DNA from: Clostridium sp. UBA4108
GTDB lineage: Bacteria > Bacillota > Clostridia > Clostridiales > Clostridiaceae
Reading direction: 5' to 3'
Assembly (NCBI GenBank): GCA_002381695.1
Contig: DFXM01000043.1
Coordinates: forward strand, 1-19,488
Length of the DNA stretch: 19,488 nucleotides
Shown: positions 14,605 through 19,488 of the stretch, in pieces
Layout: every line of letters starts with the position of its first letter
Position numbering within the stretch: position 1 is the stretch's first letter
Made by a program: the position numbers and the translations under genes
Notes under the pieces: model-generated
The model's input: the letters and a program-made list of their open reading frames with translations, nothing else
Database searches by the model: none
Told to the model about the DNA's origin: nothing

Positions 14605-14772
14605 ATGAAAAAAAATATAAGTCTAGTCTTAACTACTCTATTAATTTGTACTGTTCTAAGCTTTGCTATTGACAAAATATCCATGGATAAAAGTTTTAAT
14701 GTTAATAATGAACATTATATCGTAGCTGAACAAGTAGTACCTACTCCTTATTCTCTTAAATTTAATGGCTAG
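14605..14772 (+). CDS. Secreted signalling pro-peptide for the RRNPP regulator
   Basis: A 55-residue protein. The N-terminus is a classic Sec signal peptide: MKKN, a hydrophobic core to about residue 20, and a possible cut after A21 (SFA-ID). The remaining 34 residues are hydrophilic and end in EQVVPTPYSLKFNG, from which a short mature peptide could be released. AGGAGG stands 8 nt before the ATG at 14605; an earlier in-frame ATG at 14554 has no such site and overlaps the promoter region. Small exported precursors divergent from an HTH/TPR receptor are typical of PapR-PlcR and of the clostridial Qsp-Qsr systems. The mature sequence is not determinable here; the Pro-containing C-terminus is the best guess. 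Confidence 0.82.
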   Translation: MKKNISLVLTTLLICTVLSFAIDKISMDKSFNVNNEHYIVAEQVVPTPYSLKFNG

Positions 14773-14821
14773 CAAATACTTAATAAAACCCAAACCCTTA
14801 CTTAACCCCTAATTAAAATAT

Positions 14822-14870
14822 TGAAGGCATTAACAGATTTTGCTCATAATCTGTTAATGCCTTCACTTTC
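14822..14870. terminator. Convergent terminator between the pro-peptide and LysR genes
   Basis: A perfect stem of about 17 bp: GAAGGCATTAACAGAT (14823-14838) with ATCTGTTAATGCCTTC (14849-14864), around a loop of about 10 nt, followed by CTTTCTTTT on the plus strand. It lies between two converging genes and can serve both: 50 bp after the pro-peptide stop codon and 11 bp after the LysR stop codon. Confidence 0.85.
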
Positions 14871-14875
14871 TTTTA

Positions 14876-15769
14876 TTATGAAATTTTATCCCGCTCTAAT
14901 ATTTCCACAAACTTTCTTGAAACTGGTGATAGGGATACGCTCTTTAAAAAACAGAAACCTATGGTTCTTTTAGGAATTTCTTCTACTGTATTTACTTCAT
15001 ATAAGGTTCCATTTTCTAAATATTTCTGTGAAAATTCTCTAACTACACAGGCTACTCCTAGGTTTATTGTTGCAAATTCTAATAATAAATCGTGGGCTCC
15101 AAGTTCAATTTCTGGAGTGATTTTAATGCCCCTTGATAACATGTATTTCTCTAAGTATCGCCTAGAATTTGACTTAGGCTCAAGAAGTATCAGTGGTAAT
15201 TCTGCTACCTCTTCAAAGGTTAATGGCTCCATAAACCTCTCTTTAAGCTTTTCTCCACATACAAAAATATCCTGAACCTCTATACAATCTACCGTTTCTA
15301 AGGATGAATCTTCTATTGGGAAATTACAAATTGCAATATCGATTTCTCCTGATTTCACCATGTCACAAAGTTCTAGTGTTGTTCGGTTTATAATTTTAAA
15401 CTTGATATTAGGATATTTATTATGAAACTCTTCTAAATAGGGTAGTAAAAAATATCTTGAAATTGTATCTCCTACTCCTATTTTTAAATCGCCTAACATT
15501 AAGTTTTTAAACTCTAAAAGTTTTTCTTCTCCTACATTAATTAAATTAATGGCTGAGCTTACATATTCAAATAAAATTTGTCCTTCATTTGTAAGGGTGA
15601 CGCCCTTAGGTATTCTTGTGAAAAGTCGTAGCCCTAATTCTCTCTCTAATTGCATTATTGCTTGACTTACAGCAGGTTGAGTCATGTAGAGTTCCTTTGC
15701 TGCTTTAGAAAAACTTTCACTTTTTCCTACCTGACAAAATACTTTATATAAATCTAATTTAGTAATCAT
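14876..15769 (-). CDS. LysR-family transcriptional regulator
   Basis: A 297-residue protein with the LysR winged helix-turn-helix at about 3-62 (LYKVFCQVGKSESFSKAAKELYMTQPAVSQAIMQLERELGLRLF). A substrate-binding effector domain begins around residue 90 (LGDLKIGVGDTISRYFLLPYLEEFHNKYPNIKF). The length is normal for the family. AAGGAG lies 7 nt before the ATG. It is divergent from the CofE-like gene across a 175-bp intergenic stretch; LysR regulators commonly control the divergent neighbour, using a small co-inducer. The effector cannot be predicted from this sequence. Confidence 0.92.
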   Translation of the reverse strand: MITKLDLYKVFCQVGKSESFSKAAKELYMTQPAVSQAIMQLERELGLRLFTRIPKGVTLTNEGQILFEYVSSAINLINVGEEKLLEFKNLMLGDLKIGVGDTISRYFLLPYLEEFHNKYPNIKFKIINRTTLELCDMVKSGEIDIAICNFPIEDSSLETVDCIEVQDIFVCGEKLKERFMEPLTFEEVAELPLILLEPKSNSRRYLEKYMLSRGIKITPEIELGAHDLLLEFATINLGVACVVREFSQKYLENGTLYEVNTVEEIPKRTIGFCFLKSVSLSPVSRKFVEILERDKIS

Positions 15770-15815
15770 ATAAGTACTCCTTATACCTATTATTCAATCT
15801 ATTTATTTTACTTAT

Positions 15816-15829
15816 ATCATAAAAATGAT
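15816..15829. promoter_or_regulatory. Possible LysR binding site between divergent genes
   Basis: The dyad ATCAT-AAAA-ATGAT lies in the middle of the 175-bp region between the LysR gene and the CofE-like gene. LysR sites are usually interrupted dyads in such a position. The repeat is short and AT-rich, so it may be chance. Confidence 0.3.
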
Positions 15830-15944
15830 GTATATTACAAGTATAGTATAAACGCTTTAAGGTAAAATAAGCTGTAATGCTATTTAATTATATTAAAAAT
15901 TATTATATTAAATAAAAAATATTAAAATTTAAGGAGAGATTAGT

Positions 15945-17135
15945 TTGGAAAGAGTTGTTGGAACTGTTGTTAGAGGTCTTCGTTGCCCTATTATCAATGA
16001 AGGAGATAAAATAGAGGATATCGTTGTAGACAGCGTATTAAAGGCTTCTGAGGTAGAAGGTTTTTCAATCAATGATAAAGATATAGTTACAGTAACTGAA
16101 TCTGTAGTTGCTCGTGCTCAAGGAAACTATGCAACTATTGATCATATTGCTAAGGATGTAAACTCAAAATTTGGTGATGAAACTGTAGGAGTAATATTCC
16201 CTATTTTAAGCCGTAACCGTTTTGCTATCTGTCTTCGTGGTATTGCAAAAGGTGCTAAGAAAATTGTGTTAATGCTTAGCTACCCATCTGATGAAGTTGG
16301 TAATCACTTAGTAGATATAGACATGCTTGATGAAAAAGGTGTTAATCCTTGGACAGATGTTTTAACAGAGAAACAATTCCGTGACTATTTTGGATATAAA
16401 AAACATACTTTCACTGGAGTAGATTATGTGGATTACTATAAATCACTAGTTGAAGAGTACGGCATTCAGTGTGAGGTTATATTCTCAAACAACCCAAAAA
16501 CTATCTTAGATTATACAAAAAATGTTCTTACTTGTGATATCCATACAAGATTTAGAACTAAAAAGATATTAAAGGCAAATGGTGGAGAAAAAATATATAG
16601 CCTTGATGATATTCTATCAACTTCTATTGACGGAAGCGGCTGTAATGAAGCTTATGGTCTTTTAGGATCAAATAAAGCAACTGAGAGTTCTGTTAAGCTT
16701 TTCCCACGTAACTGTCAGCCTATAGTTGATAAGATTCAAGCTGTGCTTAAAGAGAAAACTGGAAAAACTGTTGAGGTTATGATTTACGGAGATGGAGCAT
16801 TTAAAGATCCAGTAGGTAAGATTTGGGAGCTTGCTGACCCAGTAGTATCCCCTGCTTACACTACAGGACTTGAAGGTACTCCAAATGAAGTTAAATTAAA
16901 ATATCTTGCTGATAATAACTTCGCTGATTTAAGAGGAGAAAAATTAAAAACAGCTATCTCTGAATATATTAAAAACAAAGAGTCTGATTTAACAGGTGCT
17001 ATGGAAGCTCAAGGTACTACACCTAGAAGACTTACTGACCTTATAGGTTCCCTTTCAGATTTAACTTCTGGAAGTGGAGATAAAGGTACTCCAATTATAT
17101 TTATTCAAGGATATTTTGATAACTATACAAAATAG
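15945..17135 (+). CDS. CofE-like protein (F420-0:L-glutamate ligase family)
   Basis: A 396-residue protein matching the F420 ligase (CofE/FbiB N-domain) family: GLRCPIINEGDKIEDIVVDSV near the N-terminus, then DKDIVTVTESVVARAQGN (about 43-60), VIFPILSRNRF and VMIYGDGAFKDPVG (about 276-289). It is longer than archaeal CofE, which is about 250 residues. The start is TTG at 15945, set by AAGGAGAG 8 nt upstream. CofE adds glutamate to coenzyme F420, but no other F420 biosynthesis gene is seen here and clostridia are not known as F420 users. The real substrate may therefore be another acid-amine pair. It is a single-gene unit between the divergent LysR gene and a strong terminator. Confidence 0.8.
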   Translation: MERVVGTVVRGLRCPIINEGDKIEDIVVDSVLKASEVEGFSINDKDIVTVTESVVARAQGNYATIDHIAKDVNSKFGDETVGVIFPILSRNRFAICLRGIAKGAKKIVLMLSYPSDEVGNHLVDIDMLDEKGVNPWTDVLTEKQFRDYFGYKKHTFTGVDYVDYYKSLVEEYGIQCEVIFSNNPKTILDYTKNVLTCDIHTRFRTKKILKANGGEKIYSLDDILSTSIDGSGCNEAYGLLGSNKATESSVKLFPRNCQPIVDKIQAVLKEKTGKTVEVMIYGDGAFKDPVGKIWELADPVVSPAYTTGLEGTPNEVKLKYLADNNFADLRGEKLKTAISEYIKNKESDLTGAMEAQGTTPRRLTDLIGSLSDLTSGSGDKGTPIIFIQGYFDNYTK

Positions 17136-17157
17136 TTTCTAAAATTTTATAATAGAT

Positions 17158-17185
17158 ATCCCCTAAGAGATTTTAGTTCGGGATA
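17158..17185. other. Hairpin after the CofE-like gene
   Basis: TATCCC (17158-17163) pairs with GGGATA (17180-17185), and CTAA with TTAG inside the loop. There is no T run, so it is not a terminator by itself. It lies in the 3' untranslated region before the real terminator and may be an RNA stability element. Confidence 0.35.
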
Positions 17186-17214
17186 ATAAGGCTATTTTCT
17201 TATTTTAAGATTTA

Positions 17215-17246
17215 CCACAGGATATTACACTATCCTGTGGTTTTTT
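17215..17246 (+). terminator. Rho-independent terminator of the CofE-like gene
   Basis: A perfect 10-bp stem, CCACAGGATA (17215-17224) with TATCCTGTGG (17231-17240), a 6-nt loop and six T residues. It is 80 bp past the stop codon. The remaining intergenic stretch to 17514 holds only the probable promoter of the next gene and AT-rich sequence. Confidence 0.9.
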
Positions 17247-17430
17247 GTTTTTTAAGCTTCACCGACAAATTTGAAATAAATTGGTATATCTTTTCTTCCT
17301 CCATGACTCTTAGCCTCATGGGTAATAATTATTATAACAATGGAACCTACAAACAAATTAATAAGAAATACATATAAGGATAAATTTACAAATCATCTGA
17401 TTCTGTATAGTATAAATTTCCAGAATTGTC

Positions 17431-17439
17431 TGATATAAT
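17431..17439 (+). promoter_or_regulatory. Extended -10 promoter before the acetyltransferase pair
   Basis: TGATATAAT gives a perfect extended -10 about 75 bp before the first acetyltransferase start. No good -35 is present at 17 bp. An alternative is TTTACA at 17385 with TATAGT or TATAAA near 17406-17416, with poor spacing. Confidence 0.5.
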
Positions 17440-17494
17440 TGAGTGGAAGAATATTCCTCTGGTTTTAAAAATGGTGACAGAAGGAGTAAATTTT

Positions 17495-17518
17495 ATGTTG
17501 GGTGGGATTACTTTATGA
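17495..17518 (+). CDS. Possible seven-codon leader peptide before acetyltransferase 1
   Basis: AAGGAG (17481-17486) is placed 8 nt before an ATG that encodes MLGGITL and stops in TGA overlapping the ATG of the acetyltransferase (ATGA). This would couple translation of the main gene, whose own upstream GGGTGGG is weak. In the second copy of the duplication the ATG is ATA and AAGGAG is missing, so the feature is not shared. Confidence 0.35.
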   Translation: MLGGITL

Positions 17519-18378
17519 TTAGGATACTAGATGAAAATGAAATATTACCTGCTATTGATTTTGCTTGGGAATTATCTAAAAACCCTGAAACTAACAGTTA
17601 TTCACTTTATAAAAGCAAGGCAGCTTTGGAAGCTCGATTCCTTAAAATTAAACAATATCCCGATGACAAATTGTTAGGATGCTTCACTGATGGCCGACTT
17701 ACTGGGGTAATCTATATTTATGTTTTGAAATCAGAAACGTATCTTCAGACAAAAGGCATTTACATATCCGAGGGTTATGAAGAGTCAATTGACGAATTGA
17801 TTTCATTTCTGAAAAAAGACTACAGCGGCTTTGACATCATGTTTGGCTATCCAAAAGAAAATACAGCTGCCATTGAATATTTCGATTCCCATAGCTATGA
17901 AAAAACTGACTCTAGTACAGATATGAGATTGAAATGCGAGGACTTTGTTTGCGGAACATTGACCCCACAGGTTGAAAAGCTTACTATCGAGGACTTTGAC
18001 AGTTATGCCCTATTTCACGATACTTTCAGCATGGATATGTACTGGAGCAGCACACGTATCAAGACTTGTTTTGATGAATGGAGCATATATATTTACAAGC
18101 ATTGCGGCAAAATTGAAGGCAGTATATTTGTCCACCAATCAAAATTCGATATCCATGAAATTGAAATATTCGGCTTGTTCCTTTCCCATGACTTTATTGG
18201 AAAAGGCATTGAAAAAGCTCTACTGTCTTCCATGCTGTTCAATGAACTGAAGAATAACTCTATTTTGAAGAAAGTAGTATATTTTATAGAGGATAATGAA
18301 GAAAATGAGCTTAATGCAGCACAAGAAGTGGGATTTAAGTATTTCAGCAGTTATTGTTGTTACAAGGTGAAGTTGTAA
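17515..18378 (+). CDS. GNAT-like N-acetyltransferase, tandem copy 1
   Basis: A 287-residue protein. The C-terminal part looks like a GNAT domain: a beta strand GKIEGSIFVHQ, then FLSHDFIGKGIEKALLSSML, where GKG resembles the acetyl-CoA pyrophosphate loop, and the ending AAQEVGFKYFSSYCCYKV. The N-terminal half (GCFTDGRLTGVIYIY..., DIMFGYPKENTAAIEYFDSHSYEK) looks like a second, degenerate GNAT fold, so this is probably a twin-GNAT protein of unknown substrate. The start at 17515 aligns with the start of copy 2; a longer frame from GTG at 17443 has no ribosome binding site. It is about 80% identical by eye to the next gene. Codons such as GGC and GCG are more frequent than in neighbouring genes, hinting at transfer. 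Confidence 0.75.
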   Translation: MIRILDENEILPAIDFAWELSKNPETNSYSLYKSKAALEARFLKIKQYPDDKLLGCFTDGRLTGVIYIYVLKSETYLQTKGIYISEGYEESIDELISFLKKDYSGFDIMFGYPKENTAAIEYFDSHSYEKTDSSTDMRLKCEDFVCGTLTPQVEKLTIEDFDSYALFHDTFSMDMYWSSTRIKTCFDEWSIYIYKHCGKIEGSIFVHQSKFDIHEIEIFGLFLSHDFIGKGIEKALLSSMLFNELKNNSILKKVVYFIEDNEENELNAAQEVGFKYFSSYCCYKVKL

Positions 18379-18444
18379 TTAGAAAATTATACAAGCATCC
18401 CTGTAATAACGAGCTTTAAATTTTATATTGGGTGGTGTTAATTT

Positions 18445-19302
18445 ATGATTAGGATACTAAATGAAAATGAAATATTATCTGCTACTGATTTTGCTTGGGA
18501 ATTATGTAAAAACCCTGAAACTAACAGTTATCCACTTCGTGAAAGCAAGGCTGCTTTGGAAGCTCGATTCCTTAAAAGCAAACAGTATGCCGATGACCGA
18601 TTCTTAGGATGCTTCACTGATGGACTACTGACCGGGGTAATCTATATTTTTGCGGAGAAAGCAGAAAAGTATCTTCAAACAAGCGGCATTTACATATCTG
18701 AGGGTTATGAAGAGTTAATGGACGAATTGATTTCATTTCTGAAAAAGGACTACAGCGGCTTTGACATCATGTTTGGCTATCCAAAAGAAAATACAACCGC
18801 TCTTGAATATTTCGATTCCCATAACTATGAAAGAATTGAAGCTAGTACGGATATGAGATTGCAATGCGAAGACTTTGTTTGCGGAACATTGGTTATGGAG
18901 GTTGAAAAGCTTACTATTGAGGATTTTGACAGTTATGCCTCATTTCACGATACTTTCAGCGGGGATATGTACTGGAACAGCACGCGTATCAAGGCTTGTT
19001 TTGAGGAATGGAGCATATATATTTACAAGCAGTGCGGCAAAATTGAAGGCAGTGTATTTGCCCACCTAGCAACAACAGATATGCTTGACATATTCGGCTC
19101 CTTCGTTTCCCATGACTTTATTGGAAAAGGCATTGAAAAACCTCTTCTGTCTTCCCTGCTGTTCAATGAACTGAAGAATAACTCTGACTTGCGAAAAGTA
19201 GTGTATTTTATAGATGATAATGAAGAAAATGAGCTTAGCGCAGCAAAAGAAGTGGGATTTAAGTATTTCAGCAGTTATTGTTGTTACAAGGTGAGATTGT
19301 AA
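18445..19302 (+). CDS. GNAT-like N-acetyltransferase, tandem copy 2
   Basis: A 285-residue paralog of the preceding gene, with the same layout: a degenerate N-terminal half and a C-terminal GNAT-like part with FVSHDFIGKGIEKPLLSSLL and the ending AAKEVGFKYFSSYCCYKVRL. It is two residues shorter, in the region corresponding to QSKFDIHEIE of copy 1 (LATTDMLD here). Differences cluster at about residues 68-80 and 207-215, which could be substrate-facing loops. The ribosome binding site is weak (GGGTGG about 12 nt upstream), and the intergenic gap to copy 1 is 66 bp without a terminator, so both are probably on one transcript, ended by the hairpin at 19410. The substrate is unknown. Confidence 0.75.
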   Translation: MIRILNENEILSATDFAWELCKNPETNSYPLRESKAALEARFLKSKQYADDRFLGCFTDGLLTGVIYIFAEKAEKYLQTSGIYISEGYEELMDELISFLKKDYSGFDIMFGYPKENTTALEYFDSHNYERIEASTDMRLQCEDFVCGTLVMEVEKLTIEDFDSYASFHDTFSGDMYWNSTRIKACFEEWSIYIYKQCGKIEGSVFAHLATTDMLDIFGSFVSHDFIGKGIEKPLLSSLLFNELKNNSDLRKVVYFIDDNEENELSAAKEVGFKYFSSYCCYKVRL

Positions 19303-19409
19303 TTAGAAAATTATACGAGTATTCCTGTAATAAAGAGTTCTAATTAATTTTATATTTAAGCCTATTTGTATAGTGTAGAAACTTAATTGCAACTTATATA
19401 TATCTTTAG

Positions 19410-19447
19410 CTTGCCAAAAGCTATGTTCTTTGGCAAGTTATTTTTTT
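19410..19447 (+). terminator. Terminator after the acetyltransferase pair
   Basis: CTTGCCAAA (19410-19418) pairs with TTTGGCAAG (19429-19437), a 9-bp stem with a 10-nt loop, followed by TTATTTTTTT. It is about 110 bp past the second stop codon and is a standard rho-independent terminator for the plus strand. Confidence 0.85.
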
Positions 19448-19457
19448 ACAAGGCTTT

Positions 19458-19484
19458 GTTCTAAATGATTGTTGATTTTAGAAC
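19458..19484. other. Inverted repeat at the right window edge
   Basis: GTTCTAAA (19458-19465) and TTTAGAAC (19477-19484) form an 8-bp inverted repeat with an 11-nt loop, right after the terminator. It has no T run in view. It could be the end of a mobile element or a second hairpin of the next region, and cannot be resolved from the sequence available. Confidence 0.3.
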
Positions 19485-19488
19485 TACA

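Larger units (their letters stand above)
17487..19350 (+). repeat. 930-bp tandem duplication containing two acetyltransferase genes
   Basis: The segment starting TAAATTTTAT at 17487 recurs at 18417 with a constant 930-bp offset through both start codons (17515 and 18445). The similarity continues past both stop codons (AATTAGAAAATTATAC at 18379 and 19303). A third partial junction, AATTTTATAT, ends the array near 19350. The copies differ by substitutions and a 6-bp deletion in copy 2, so the duplication is not recent. Confidence 0.85.

Noticed and set aside
17972..18250. Plus-strand frame inside acetyltransferase copy 1, and a similar one at 18875-19069 in copy 2
   Set aside because: They are out-of-frame shadows occurring in both copies because the duplicated DNA is similar. 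They have no ribosome binding sites.

Overview
The window looks like chromosomal DNA of a low-GC Firmicute, most likely a Clostridium sensu stricto species. It is very AT-rich, has strong AGGAGG/AGGGGG-type ribosome binding sites and simple sigma-A promoters, and carries a clostridial-style agr locus, clostridial RRNPP-type regulators and a TldD/TldE pair. No rRNA, tRNA, CRISPR array or transposase gene was seen. Most genes lie on the minus strand up to about 15.8 kb; after that the genes are on the plus strand.

Region 1 (1-3831): a complete peptide quorum-sensing locus on the minus strand, agrB-agrD-agrC-agrA. The 59-codon agrD gene overlaps the end of agrB. A strong hairpin terminator separates agrBD from agrCA, and agrC has its own extended -10 promoter. 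Upstream of agrB lies a 0.7 kb stretch without a convincing protein gene. It contains several copies of a TAATAAGTGC-type motif, three pairs of them exactly 21 bp apart and in both orientations, ending in a strong terminator. This is the arrangement expected for LytTR response-regulator sites controlling agrB on one side and possibly an RNAIII-like non-coding transcript on the other.

Region 2 (3832-7814): two unrecognised genes (one soluble, one membrane) and the tldD-tldE peptidase operon, all on the minus strand. Region 3 (7971-11451): a four-gene operon of ECF sigma factor, membrane protein with an anti-sigma-like layout, ABC ATPase and ABC permease, preceded by an AAC-N17-CGTT promoter that the sigma factor could itself recognise.

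Region 4 (11578-14865): two paralogous helix-turn-helix/TPR regulators of the RRNPP class. Divergent from the second is a 55-codon gene for a secreted pro-peptide, with a near-consensus promoter. Three copies of the 9-mer ATGTAAATA surround that promoter and are good operator candidates. This is a second, separate peptide-signalling module. Region 5 (14876-17246): a LysR regulator divergent from a gene of the CofE-like (F420-0:L-glutamate ligase) family. Region 6 (17440-19488): two tandem paralogous GNAT-like acetyltransferase genes made by a 930-bp tandem duplication. Their codon use looks less AT-rich than that of their neighbours. A terminator and a hairpin at the right edge follow.

Taken together, the window holds two independent cell-cell signalling systems: a cyclic-peptide agr system read by a membrane kinase, and a linear secreted peptide probably read by intracellular TPR regulators. 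An envelope-type ECF/ABC operon sits between them.
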